Of a stretch of DNA of 64,000 bases, positions 30,399 to 40,847 are shown in pieces. The translations under genes and the position numbers were made by a program. The stretch covers positions 1 through 64,000 of the forward strand of contig BSDZ01000022.1 in assembly GCA_030268105.1 (NCBI GenBank), given 5' to 3'. The notes beneath the pieces are model-generated. The model was not told where the DNA came from, ran no database searches, and worked only from the letters and a program-made list of their open reading frames with translations. Source of the stretch: Volvox africanus (taxonomy: Eukaryota; Chlorophyta; Chlorophyceae; Chlamydomonadales; Volvocaceae). How positions within the stretch are numbered: position 1 is the stretch's first letter; every line of letters begins with the position of its first letter.

Positions 30399-33300
30399 TC
30401 ATTGGGCTTGCGTGGCACGTTTGCGGGCTTCTTCGAGCAGGGGCTTCATGTCCTGTGAGAAGTTGCGTGCCGGTTCCCATGAGTTGTGCTCGTCGGTATA
30501 CCCTGTCCACTTGACCAAGTACTCGTGTACTGTCCGCTTACGTCGGTGTTGGCCCACACGACGCGCGCGATAATCTAACACCCGCTCCACATCATAAAAC
30601 TTCTGTTTACCAGTGATCCAGGTCTCGGGAACTGGTTCGATCGCTGCGGGGGCGTTAGAAGGCTCAGGGACGGGTTCCGTACCACGATACGGACGAACAA
30701 GCGATACGTGAAACGTGGGGTGAATGGTCATATCAGCAGGCAATGCAAGCTCCACAGCCACATTCCCAACCATGCGCATGACAGGATACGGACCAATCCA
30801 GCGGGGTAAGAGTTTTCGGGATCCGTCGGCCAAGGAACGCAAGTTCTTGGTGCTTAGCAACATGAGTTGCCCTTCCGAAAACGTCACATCCTGCTTAGAT
30901 TTGTTATAGTATTCCGTCGTTCGTTGCTGCGCCGCGTCCAAACACGACTTCGCGTCTGTGATTCGGGACATAAAAGATTTGGCAAAAAGTTTAGCAGCAG
31001 GCACGTTCACTTCCAACTCACGCCACACAGGTCGCGTGGGATGAAATCCGTAGTTAAGAAAGAACGGACTTTTGCCTGTAGAGCGGTTAACAGCGTTGTT
31101 AAGCGCGAATTCTGCCGCAGTCAAATACGTATCCCAAACAAGTGGTGTGCGACCAGCATAATTGCGCAACATATCACCCAACGTGCGATTTGTGCGTTCG
31201 GTTTGACCATCAGTCTGCGGGTGATACGCCGTGCTCAGGTTGACGCGCATGCCAACTAGTTTGCAGAGCGCTTCCCAAAACTTAGACGTGAACTGCCCAC
31301 CGCGGTCCGAAATCACGTTTTTGGGAACCCCGTGTAACAGAACCACATTGTCGAAAAACAAACGTGCGGTTTGCTCAGCCGTGCAGGATGATGTGCATGG
31401 TGCTAGGTGAACCATCTTAGTCAGACGATCGACCATTACGAACACCGCATCGTATCCCCCCTCAGTTTTGGGCAGCACGACTACGAAGTCCATGGAAACA
31501 CTTTCCCAAGGCGCATCCGGGACAGGCAACGGTTGCAACAACCCATGGCCCTTACCGGACAAAGCCTTATTGCGCTGGCACAGACTGCATGTCTGGACGA
31601 AGTTCGCCGCCTCCTTAGCCAAACGAGGCCACCAAAAGGAACGTTGCACCAAGTCGATCAATCGCTTGCTACCAGGGTGTCCTGCTAACGGGTCCTCGTG
31701 GAACCGCGCAAGGATGTCGTAGTGTAGCGCGTCGTTGTTCGGAACGACGATTTGCGTAGCTGCACCCTCCGTCCGTAGCCAAAGGCCATTCTGCTTGTGA
31801 AGGTTTTCTACATTAGCCGGGTCCACGAACCAGGCGTCTGCGTTGTAGGCAACCTTCAACCGCTCCGTGAGGTCCGTCGCGATCGGTACCTCCTCGCTAC
31901 GCGGCCGCACGACGGGCGCTGCCAAAATTGCAGTGTGTAGCGACGGATGTCGACTGAGAGCATCGGCAATATTCAATTTACCAGAAATATACTCCCAGGT
32001 GCAGTCGAACCTAGCTAGATATTCCATCAACCTAGCCTGACGGCGGTTCAACGTCGGAACGCTTTGCAAAAACGTAAGGGGCTTATGGTCAGTCTTTAAA
32101 GTAAACGGGCGTCCCTCGAGGTAACAGCGCCATTCCTTTAAAGCATGCAGCACGGCCAGAAGCTCCTGTTCCCCGGTGGTGTAGCGAATCTCCGCACCAG
32201 AAAACTTCTTACTCGTGAAAGCGATCGGTCGCCCTTCCTGTAACAATACAGCGCCGCTTCCAAATATTGAGGCATCAGACACTACCTCAACACGAAATGG
32301 CAACGAGTAATCAGGGAATGCAAGGGTGACATCTTCGGCAACGGTTCGCTTGAGCTCTTCGAATGCCCGCTGGCATTGCGACGTCCACGACTCGAGCGAA
32401 ACGAAAACGCCTTTGCAAGTTAAGTTAGTAAGCGGGGCCGCAATCATGGAATATTTTTCAATGAACTTTCGGAAATAATTGGTCAAGCCAAGGAACTTAC
32501 GCGGCTCCGTGAGGTTCTGAGGCGCGGGCCAATCGCGAACCACGGCGACCTTCCACGGGTCCATCTTCACACCGGTGGCCGACACAATGTGGCCCAAATA
32601 TTCCACCTGAGGCTGCACCCAAAAGCATTTGGCGCGTTTAGCAAACAATTGCTCCCGCCTCATAACGTCGAGCACGAGCCGAAGATGCTCCAAGTGCTCC
32701 TCGCGCGTCTTAGAATATACCAAGATGTCATCCAGGTAGCAAACAACGAACCTGTCAATAAACGGCCTAAACATTCGGTCCATAACCGCCTGAAACGTTG
32801 CAGGGGCATTAGTCAAACCAAACGATAGGACCGTATACTCAAAGTGACCGAAGGGCGTCCGAAAAGCGGTTTTCGGGATATCAGAGGCAGCGATGCGAAT
32901 CTGATTGTAGCCCTGTTGTAAGTCAATTGAGGAAAAATAAGCCGAGCCCTTCAGCTTATCCAACAGGTCGTCAACGCGTGGCAAAGGGTAGCGATTCTTC
33001 ACCGTATTCGCATTTAACCCCCGGTAATCAATGCACATGCGCAAGGTCCCATCCTTCTTACCGACAAACAAAATCGGTGCAGAATACGGGGATGTGCTGG
33101 GGCGTATCATACCCTTCGCGAGCAAATCCGTCACCTGGCGCTTCACCTCATCCAGCTCCAATGGACTCAACCTGTACATTGGCCGGGCCGTAGGCTGCGC
33201 TCCAGGCACGAGAGGGATTGTGTGATCAACAGGACACATAGGTGGTAAGCCAGGGATATCTTTAAAGACGTCCTCACACTGCGACAGTAGGGGCTCAACC

Positions 33301-33425
33301 TCAGGATGTCCAGAAATCTGCGCAGTGGTGACACAACAGCTCACCTGTGGCCTTAAAAGCAGTCCGTGGGCACCCTTCAGTAACAAACGGATGGCCTCCT
33401 TACGCCCGACTAGCTCTGGTTCGAT
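30399..33425 (-). CDS. pol: Family A pol: RT, RNase H, integrase, chromodomain
   Basis: About 1,008 codons after the UGA at 33426-33428. The start is not an independent ATG: the frame continues that of the protease ORF. Domains in order: reverse transcriptase with YLDDILVYS and [13 protein letters not shown]; RNase H with [31 protein letters not shown] and KTDHKPL; integrase with the HHCC zinc region ending CSLCQRNKA and DDE core residues in [17 protein letters not shown] and [12 protein letters not shown]; then chromodomain [17 protein letters not shown]. Motifs appear intact. Expressing it with the upstream frames would need suppression or editing of the stop codons. Confidence 0.93.
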   Translation of the reverse strand: MEPELVGRKEAIRLLLKGAHGLLLRPQVSCCVTTAQISGHPEVEPLLSQCEDVFKDIPGLPPMCPVDHTIPLVPGAQPTARPMYRLSPLELDEVKRQVTDLLAKGMIRPSTSPYSAPILFVGKKDGTLRMCIDYRGLNANTVKNRYPLPRVDDLLDKLKGSAYFSSIDLQQGYNQIRIAASDIPKTAFRTPFGHFEYTVLSFGLTNAPATFQAVMDRMFRPFIDRFVVCYLDDILVYSKTREEHLEHLRLVLDVMRREQLFAKRAKCFWVQPQVEYLGHIVSATGVKMDPWKVAVVRDWPAPQNLTEPRKFLGLTNYFRKFIEKYSMIAAPLTNLTCKGVFVSLESWTSQCQRAFEELKRTVAEDVTLAFPDYSLPFRVEVVSDASIFGSGAVLLQEGRPIAFTSKKFSGAEIRYTTGEQELLAVLHALKEWRCYLEGRPFTLKTDHKPLTFLQSVPTLNRRQARLMEYLARFDCTWEYISGKLNIADALSRHPSLHTAILAAPVVRPRSEEVPIATDLTERLKVAYNADAWFVDPANVENLHKQNGLWLRTEGAATQIVVPNNDALHYDILARFHEDPLAGHPGSKRLIDLVQRSFWWPRLAKEAANFVQTCSLCQRNKALSGKGHGLLQPLPVPDAPWESVSMDFVVVLPKTEGGYDAVFVMVDRLTKMVHLAPCTSSCTAEQTARLFFDNVVLLHGVPKNVISDRGGQFTSKFWEALCKLVGMRVNLSTAYHPQTDGQTERTNRTLGDMLRNYAGRTPLVWDTYLTAAEFALNNAVNRSTGKSPFFLNYGFHPTRPVWRELEVNVPAAKLFAKSFMSRITDAKSCLDAAQQRTTEYYNKSKQDVTFSEGQLMLLSTKNLRSLADGSRKLLPRWIGPYPVMRMVGNVAVELALPADMTIHPTFHVSLVRPYRGTEPVPEPSNAPAAIEPVPETWITGKQKFYDVERVLDYRARRVGQHRRKRTVHEYLVKWTGYTDEHNSWEPARNFSQDMKPLLEEARKRATQAQ

Positions 33426-34460
33426 TCACGCGGCCATTGCGGTCACAGCGAAATTAACCATAGGCACCGCCTCAGTTTCGCCCTCCTTTGGTGTGACATG
33501 TTCAAACGACAGGAAAGGTACCTTAATCGACAGAGTACCCTTGCACATATGCAGGGTTGCGGTCTCCATGTCGATGCGCACGCGGTACTGCCGTAATGTC
33601 GACGACCCCATTATGTACGGTGCAGTCTCTGCTAAGCCCTGCAGCACGTACGGCCGGGTCACAACACGCAAAGGGCCTATCGATAGGCTAAGGGTAATCC
33701 TGCCCACGATGGGATGCTTACCCCCGTCAGCAAGGGTAACCTGTGGACAATCAGACGACTCTGGGGACAACCCCAGCGCATTCACCTCTGCGACAGAGAT
33801 GAAGTCGTCGCTGGCACCGGTGTCAACAAGTGCCTTCAGAGTACGGCCATTCAAACCAATCTGAACCACAGGGACACGGTTATCTACGAGCGACTGCCCA
33901 GCAGACAACGTCAGTGCACTTAGGGCGGGTCCGTAACCTACGGCACCCCCGTCAGGAGCTTCGTACCAAACGTCAACCGAGTAGGATGTGCTTGGCCACG
34001 GAGCCAGCGTACCCTCCCGATCCACACCATTGAACAAAACGGTGCCCGGCTCGAACCGGTGGACATGCCGCATACCCCTTAACGATGCCTCTGCCTTGCG
34101 CCGACAGAAAGCGGGGAGTAAAACACATGCGGCGGTGCCTGGATATTGACGCCTACACCTCCTGTATATGGCCAACTGTTCCGACATCTCACGCAGAGAC
34201 GAGGGGATGAACAAAACCACGTGGTTAGACAGATCGATAGACGACAGGGGACGGCGAGGTGTAAACAAATTACACAACGGGTCGAAGCAGAGAAGTCCCG
34301 TGCGTCCGTCAAGCGTGATGCGTCGCGCAATGACTCGCTCGATGTGTCCAAGTACACAGGGCAACAATGCCTTAACGGTTGGCCGTAAGGATGACCACCG
34401 ACCACGCGTTAGTTCAGAAATCCCAGGTGGTGCCCCCTCCGCAGGAACCCGGGCAAGCCC
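33426..34460 (-). CDS. Family A protease region, between two stop codons
   Basis: Lies in the same frame as gag and pol: it opens right after the gag UAG (34461-34463) and ends at UGA (33426-33428). The retropepsin signature is ALVDTGASDDFI, and the second half has the conserved VTLADGGKHPI and YIMGSSTLRQY. The N-terminal part (LFIPSSLREMSEQLA) aligns with the same region in family B, so this spacer between gag and protease is a family trait. No ATG is required at its start if it is made by readthrough. Confidence 0.85.
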   Translation of the reverse strand, partial: GLARVPAEGAPPGISELTRGRWSSLRPTVKALLPCVLGHIERVIARRITLDGRTGLLCFDPLCNLFTPRRPLSSIDLSNHVVLFIPSSLREMSEQLAIYRRCRRQYPGTAACVLLPAFCRRKAEASLRGMRHVHRFEPGTVLFNGVDREGTLAPWPSTSYSVDVWYEAPDGGAVGYGPALSALTLSAGQSLVDNRVPVVQIGLNGRTLKALVDTGASDDFISVAEVNALGLSPESSDCPQVTLADGGKHPIVGRITLSLSIGPLRVVTRPYVLQGLAETAPYIMGSSTLRQYRVRIDMETATLHMCKGTLSIKVPFLSFEHVTPKEGETEAVPMVNFAVTAMAA

Positions 34461-35696
34461 CTATTTCGGCTGAGGTACAAACGGCGGCATTAGCGGGCAA
34501 TCCTTCGTGGAATGACTCTCCGCACACCGTAGACAAACGTTGGCCAATTTCCGACGCTCGAATTCGGAACGATTGCAATTCCATTTTGGCATATACGTGT
34601 CGTCCGTGCGAGTCCGCTTCGCATTGGGGTCGGAACGCTGTGCGGCTGCCGTCGACGGCACACCACCACGCTTCCTGTTTTTAGCCGGGTCCGAGCTCGG
34701 ACCTGCTCCTCCTGACCCACGGACACCCGAGCTAGCGCCCCCGCGCGCCTGGCGTTGCCGGTTGCTGCGTCGCGTCGCGGCAGTAGGCGTGGGGCGGGTC
34801 GCTCCAAAGTCCTGGTCAAGAGCTACGGCTTCCCCAAGCGGATCCTGCACTTGCACGGCATTTGCACGAGGGGCAGACTTGACTTCTTCCTCACCGGCAA
34901 GGAGTCGTATCTCCGTGCCCTTAGCAAAAGCGACCAAAGCATCATACGACTTGATCTGCGCTCCAACCAAGTCAGTAGCGCACCATTTAGCCAAAAGTTT
35001 CGTCAGGCCTCGCCTAAACCAAAAGACACGCTCGGATTCAGTGAGGTCAGCAATGGGAGTCACAAGTGCTTCGAAGCGTGACTGGTACGCAGGTACATTT
35101 TCATCCCGACGCATGTGGTAGCTACCGGCTGCCAAAACCTTACGAGCTTCCACATCGCGTGCTTGAACCTCAGTAGTGAATCGTGCGAGCAAAGCGGCGA
35201 CCAACTCGTCAAAAGTATAGTTGCCCCGGGCGTTGGTCCAATTGCGATACCAGTCCTTCGCTGAACCCTCGAGGGTGTTACCAACGAAGAGACACCTGAT
35301 ACCGTCATTATCGCCACCATGAACAGCCTGGAGATACTTTATAGCGTCACGCACGTACGCACGAGTTGCATCGGCTATGCTATGCCCTGGTGTCTTGTCG
35401 GTCAGCGAAATGTTGAGCCTAGGAACGGGAATTGACAATCTCATCACCTCAGGGATGTCATCATGCCCTCGAGCTTGAGGTAATGGCAGAACCCTTGGTC
35501 CAGCAGTGTTGTCCATATTCGTGTTCACTGCTGAATGCGGCACAATTAAGTGAGCAGGGGTCTGAAGAAAAAGGGGCTCTTGAGTGGCTCGCGCGCCAAC
35601 AGTCTCAAGACCTCTATCCGGTGCTCTAGCAGTCACAACAAAATCGGGTTGGCTAGCTAGGCTAGTGTGCGGCGTATCGTCGTGTTCCACGGACAT
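34461..35696 (-). CDS. gag: Family A gag
   Basis: 411-residue capsid/nucleocapsid protein. It has a Ty3/gypsy gag core (KDWYRNWTNARGNYTFDELVAALLARF, RRDENVPAYQSRFEALVTPI, ERVFWFRRGL) and a C-terminal zinc knuckle CLRCAESHSTKDC. The knuckle spacing is C-x2-C-x3-H-x4-C, one residue short of the usual CCHC box. The stop is TAG, followed in frame by GGG CTT GCC and the protease region. Confidence 0.88.
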   Translation of the reverse strand: MSVEHDDTPHTSLASQPDFVVTARAPDRGLETVGARATQEPLFLQTPAHLIVPHSAVNTNMDNTAGPRVLPLPQARGHDDIPEVMRLSIPVPRLNISLTDKTPGHSIADATRAYVRDAIKYLQAVHGGDNDGIRCLFVGNTLEGSAKDWYRNWTNARGNYTFDELVAALLARFTTEVQARDVEARKVLAAGSYHMRRDENVPAYQSRFEALVTPIADLTESERVFWFRRGLTKLLAKWCATDLVGAQIKSYDALVAFAKGTEIRLLAGEEEVKSAPRANAVQVQDPLGEAVALDQDFGATRPTPTAATRRSNRQRQARGGASSGVRGSGGAGPSSDPAKNRKRGGVPSTAAAQRSDPNAKRTRTDDTYMPKWNCNRSEFERRKLANVCLRCAESHSTKDCPLMPPFVPQPK

Positions 35697-36147
35697 GGAG
35701 CACGAAACGATACCCTAGGTTTGCGTAATAGAAGCCGACTTCTATCGCAAAGGCAAGAGTACAAAGCGATTCGGTGAGCCTACCGACAGTACTCTTGAGA
35801 AGATTCAGTAAACTCAGCAAGTACTTGCCCAGCTGAGTCCTGATCTCCGTAGTTTGGGCGATGAGGGTCGTCAACTGGTCCGGACGAAAGCCGGTCTCAG
35901 TCGCCGCGGCAAGCAATGCCGGTGCACTGAGATTACCTGCGACTCAGAGCATACACTTACACAACAAGTGCAGCAATCTAAGCAAAAGCAATTAAACAAT
36001 TACAAACCGGAAGCGGCGGCGTCCAAAACGGCGCGGCCTAGGTCTTCGGCAAAAGTATCTAGCGGCCCTCGCGGTTCGTCGCTGGAACTCGCCATAGAAA
36101 GAACCTACTTCCGATTAGACAAAGAGAGACAGTTAGGCAACGAACCT

Positions 36148-36159
36148 GTCTCGATACCA
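36148..36159 (-). promoter_or_regulatory. Primer-binding site of element A
   Basis: The minus strand reads TGGTATCGAGAC, three bases inside the 5' LTR. It starts like the usual initiator-tRNA-Met site (TGGTATCAGAGC) but differs after TGGTATC. Family B has the same 12 bases. Confidence 0.75.
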
Positions 36160-36162
36160 ATT

Positions 36163-36986
36163 TGTTGTACCTCTCGTTCGCGTTTGCTCATAAGTATCTG
36201 CACGTCTGGAGACTTTCGACACCGATGCGCGAGCACTTGCAAGTACAGCAAGGCAAGCGAGAGCAAACAGAGACAGCGGAAGACTTCAAGACGAAGAGAG
36301 ATATAACTTACAGTCTTACAGATCGGAACGATGCAATGGACGAAATCGCCGTCAGCGCCGGAAGCAAGCAATCATCACGCGGCGGTGATTAGCGAAGTTC
36401 AGGCTTAGCTCGAGCTAAGTAGGATAGCGTATAGCAATAGTAATATAGAACACACGAGTGTTCTCCGGTATCGAATGTCTTGTCTTGCTTAGCCGTCCTC
36501 GCATCTGTTATACTCGCAGTATCGCAATGCCGTACGATTCACATTAGGAGGCCGATCCTAGATGTGACAATCCTACTGCGTATAGGCAATGTCTACGCAT
36601 AACAACGTATAAGCCTTTCCGGCATTCGCATGATGCAAGGGTCCGGATAACGATATCCGGTTGCAGGGCATGTGTCGCGATGAGTGCGGCGCTCTCAACG
36701 TGTGCTGTAATGAAGTAATATTATATCAGATAATATTACTTATCGTTTCGTAGCACGAGCATAATGCGCACTTCAATGCTTCGGGCTTTCATGCATGCTA
36801 GGCGGATTTACCATGATGCGATGTTGCGATGGGTAATGACAACATGCCAAATGCATATATAAATGTACACGAATACATTTATATCATGCAGATTCATTCA
36901 TATGCAATGTGTTCATCACAATAGCACTTCGCCTTGTAGGATCACATCGACCTACGCATCGGCGGGAAACTAACCGTAGCACAACA
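36163..36986 (-). repeat. Family A 5' LTR
   Basis: 824-bp direct copy of 29516-30339. By position it carries the element's promoter. Its right end joins the terminal inverted repeat block at 36987 with no spacer. Confidence 0.93.
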
Positions 36987-39272
36987 ATATCGATGCATGG
37001 TACATATCACACCATTTTCTCGATCTGCAGGTGTGATAAGCCCTAGACATATCACAGATATTCGCATGCAGTATAAGTACCACTTACAAGCCCTCCCAGC
37101 ATTTACGCAATGCGAATGGCTGAATATCAGTATTTCTTGTTGACGAACCACTGTGGTCATCGCACTTCTCATACTTATGTGTCGATCATGCCAGCATTTA
37201 TGTAATAATATAGCAAATATTAATATTTAACAATTTATGCCATTTTAATACGCATTGAATACGTATGCCGGTTCTATCCGATCATTGGTTCGTTGCGCAT
37301 TAATGTTACAGCTGATAATACAATGACTCCCGATTGCATGGATTCTGCAACGCATAATTAGCTAAATATATACAGATATATTTACTGATAGCAACGCATT
37401 AATTACGCTCGCTAATCATCTTGTCAAGTCACATCAACCAACGCATTGATGATAATCGAACCGTAATACAACACTACACACCCAACGCATGCATTAGTCC
37501 AGCACACACTTCACATCATACACTTTCTGCTTCCCTGTGATCCAGGTCTCAGAACCCGGTTCCAACACTGCAGGGTGTTAGTGGTATCAGTGACAGGCTC
37601 AGTGCCACGGTAGGGGCAGATCAGTGTAACATGGAACGTGGGGTGAATGTTCATGTCAGTGGGCAAAGCGAGTTCTACCGCCACACTGCCAACCATGCGC
37701 ACAACGGGGTATGATCCAATCCAGCGGGGTAAAAGCTTTCGGGACCCTTCGGCAAAGGAATGTAAGTTTTTAGTACTCCGCAAAACCATCTGCCCTTCCG
37801 AGAAGTCACGTCCCGTTTGAACTTGTTGTAGTAATCTGTTGTTTGTTGCTGTGCCGCATCCAAACACGACTTTGCATCTATCATTCGGGATAGGAAGGAC
37901 TTGGCAACGGTCCAGGCCCAGGGACGTTCACCCCTAATGCCACACGGGCCGTGCAGGGTGAAACCCATAATTCAGGAAGAACAGGCTTTGACATGTCGAG
38001 TGGTTAACAGCATTGTTAAGCGCAAATCCTGTCACAATCAAATAAGTATGCCAAACAAGAGGTGTGCGACCAGCAAAGCTGCGCAACATGTCACCCAACG
38101 TACGATTTGTGTGTTTGGTTTGTCCATGAGACTGCCGGTGGTATGCCGTGCTCAGGTTATGCCACGCGCATACTAACCAGTTTGCAGAGCCCTTCCCAAA
38201 ACTTAGACGTGAATTGACCTCCGCGGTCTGAAACCACGTTTTAGGGAACACCGTGCAACCGAACCACATTGTCAAAAAACAATCATGTTGTTTGCTCAGC
38301 AGTGCAAGACGACATGCATGGCGCTAGGTGAACCATTTTAGTCAAACTGTTGACCATGATGAGCACTGAGTCGCGTGTGGGCAGCATGACCACAAAGTCC
38401 ATGGAAACACTTTCCCAAGGCGCATCCAGGACAGGCAAAGGTTGCAACAACCTGTGACCCTTACCTACAAAGCCTTGTTGTGCTGGCAATGACTGCATGT
38501 CTGCATGAAATTCTCCGCATCTCTGGCCAAGCAAGGCTACCAAAAGGAGCATCGAAACAGTTAGACCAACCGCGTGCTGTGGTATTATGGTTTGATTATC
38601 ATCAATGCGTCAGTGGATGCGACCTGACAAGATCATAAGCGAATGTGATTAATGCATCGCGACCAATAAATAAATTAAATATATATTAAATAAATATATT
38701 TGTATACATTTGCCTAGTCATGCATTGAGGAATCCATGAAATCGTCATTGCATTGCCAGCGGTCTCAATAATGCGCCAACTAACCAACGTTCAAATCGAG
38801 CAGATATACGTAGCTTATGAGCATAAAAATGTCACGAATATTTAAATAATAGTATTTGATATATTATTACATGAATGCTGGTGTAATCAAGTGTGAGAAG
38901 TGGGACGACCACAGTCGTTAAACTACAACCTGTTAGACTTTCTCAGTCCTTGGAAAGCTATATCATAACTGTTACATAATTATACGTGAGCGGAAGAAGG
39001 AAGCAGGCTGAGCGAGCAAACTAAGTACGCAGGGATCCTTCGTACGGCAAAGGCACGAAAACTCCACAAGAAAGGGAACGGTTGCTTCTTGCTGACCGAA
39101 ACATCCCAAATGCCAACACAACCGAGTAATGATATTCAGCCATTCGCATTGCGTAAATGCTGGGAGGGCTTGTAAGTGGTACTTATACTGCATGCGAATA
39201 TCTGTGATATGTCTAGGGCTTATCACACCTGCGGATCGAGAACATGGTGTGATATGTACCATGCATCGATAT
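36987..39272. mobile_element. 2.3-kb block with 143-bp terminal inverted repeats
   Basis: 36987-37129 returns as its complement at 39130-39272 with about two mismatches near the outer third. Outer ends read ATATCGATGCATGG. Inside are a decayed pol fragment (37504-38560) and AT-rich DNA with many AACGCAT words (37250-37500). No transposase was found. It could be a DNA-transposon-like unit that captured retroelement sequence, or two inverted copies of one older repeat. Confidence 0.6.
37504..38560 (-). pseudogene. Decayed Ty3/gypsy pol fragment (family A-like)
   Basis: Minus-strand integrase to C-terminal remnant broken into three frames: 38552-38283 ([37 protein letters not shown]), 38275-37934 ([34 protein letters not shown]) and 37867-37511 ([20 protein letters not shown]). 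Frameshifts separate the parts and the sequence differs from both complete elements, so it is an older insertion. The chromodomain is missing. Confidence 0.88.
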
Positions 39273-39454
39273 CACAAGTATATACGCGAAAGGACGGCTG
39301 AATAGCATAAGCTTTTACCGAGCTCTAATCAGGTAATCGTCATTTTTATCATATTGAGCTATATTACGCTACGTTTGGCCCAAGCCAAGCCGGTTAGATG
39401 AGCATTAACAGCCGGTTAGATGATGATTGCCTGGCGTTGGTTCTGATAGCCGAA

Positions 39455-39876
39455 TGTTGTATATGGTACCCACGACGGGTGGTATCAAAAGATACCGGTT
39501 GGTGTGCCAGAGCCCGATTAAGTAGAGCCGCCGACTAGGTCGTACTTGAGAGACCATAAGGCCTCGAACCGGGCGTGACCTTCAGAAGTCACCACTACAA
39601 CCGGTGATTCAGTGAACCAGGAACCAGATGTTCCACCATTTACCATTCAGGCGGTAAATGGCCCATTCCATACAGGTTATGGAGTAACCGACAGGTTCGG
39701 ATGTTTCAGGAAATCGGTTAGCATTGGTCGTCGACAGCCGAGACCAAATCCACAAATCGAATGCCAGATGGGAAGATGAAACAGTTAATCTGATAATTAA
39801 ATATATTATATCATAACATAATAAACAGATAATTATTATACTTAATGAATTACCAAAATGCATGAAGGATACAACA
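39455..39876 (-). repeat. Family B 3' LTR
   Basis: 422 bp starting TGTTGTATATGG and ending GATACAACA. Partial direct copies lie at 44314-44690 and 47522-47828. The minus strand just outside it reads AGAGGGGGAACAAT, a polypurine tract. Confidence 0.88.
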
Positions 39877-39945
39877 ATTGTTCCCCCTCTAGATGCAGCG
39901 TCCCGATGCATGAAACGAGAGCAGACAGGTTGAGGTAGGACAGCG

Positions 39946-40023
39946 TCAGAGAGGTCCGTCCTTAGACTGTGCCTGCAGCCTAGCTTCATCAAGCAGGGGT
40001 TTCATGTCAGGGGTGAAGTTACG
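39946..40023 (-). pseudogene. Tail of family B pol, cut off by a solo LTR
   Basis: Encodes RNFTPDMKPLLDEARLQAQ and four more residues before TGA. It matches the family A ending [20 protein letters not shown], so it was once continuous with 40848 and beyond. Confidence 0.85.
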
Positions 40024-40847
40024 TGTTGTGCTACGGTTCATTTTCCGCCGACGCGTAGGTCGATGCGATCCTACGAGGCGAAGTGCTTTTGTGATGAACG
40101 CATTGCATATGAATGAATCTGCATGATATAAATGTATTCGTGTACATTTATATATGCATTTGGCATGTTGTCATTATCCATCGCGACATCGCATCATGGC
40201 AAATCCGCCTAGCATGCATGAAAGCCCGAAGCATGGAAGTGCGCATTATGCTCGTGCTACGAAACAATAAGTAATATTATCTGATATAATATTACTTCAT
40301 TACAGCACACGTTGAGAGCGCCGCACTCGTCGCGATGCATGCCCTGCAACCGGATATCGTTATCCGGACCCTTGCATCATGCGAATGCCGGAAAGGCTTA
40401 TACGTTGTTATGCGTAGACATCGCCTAGACGCAGTAGGGTTGTCACATCTAGGATCGGCCTCCTGATGTGAATCGTACGGCACTGCGATGCTGCGAGTAT
40501 AACAGATGCGAGGACGGCTAAGCAAGACAAGACATTCGATACCTGAGAACACTTGTGTGTTCTACATTACTATTACTATACGATATTCTACTTAGCCCGA
40601 GCTAAGCCTGAACTTCGCTAATCACCGCCGCGTGATGATTGCTTGCTTCCGGCGCTGACGGCGATTTCGTCCATTGCATCATTCCGATCTGTAAGACCGT
40701 AAGTTATATCTCTCTTCGTCTTGAAGTCTTCCGCTGTCTCTGTTTGCTCTCGCTTGCCTTGCTGTACTTGCAAGTGCTCGCGCATCGGTGTCGATAGTCT
40801 CCAGACGTGCAGATACTTATGAGCAAACGCGAACGAGAGGTACAACA
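40024..40847 (+). mobile_element. Solo LTR of family A inside family B pol
   Basis: 824-bp LTR in reverse orientation to those of element A. Flanks GTTACG (40018-40023) and GTTATG (40848-40853) look like a 6-bp target duplication with one C-to-T change. It breaks pol just after the chromodomain motif NSWEPAHN and leaves no internal sequence, as expected from LTR-LTR recombination. Confidence 0.9.

Larger units (their letters stand above)
29516..36986 (-). mobile_element. Full-length Ty3/gypsy chromovirus, family A
   Basis: Minus-strand LTR retrotransposon of 7,471 bp: 5' LTR 36163-36986, primer-binding site 36148-36159, gag 35696-34461, protease region and pol to 30399, polypurine tract 30340-30355, 3' LTR 29516-30339. 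Both LTRs are 824 bp, begin TGTTG and end CAACA, and differ by few substitutions. A chromodomain at the end of pol places it among chromoviruses. Flanks (GCATC left, ATATC right) do not form a target-site duplication. The frame is closed by a UAG after gag and a UGA between protease and reverse transcriptase. Confidence 0.93.
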
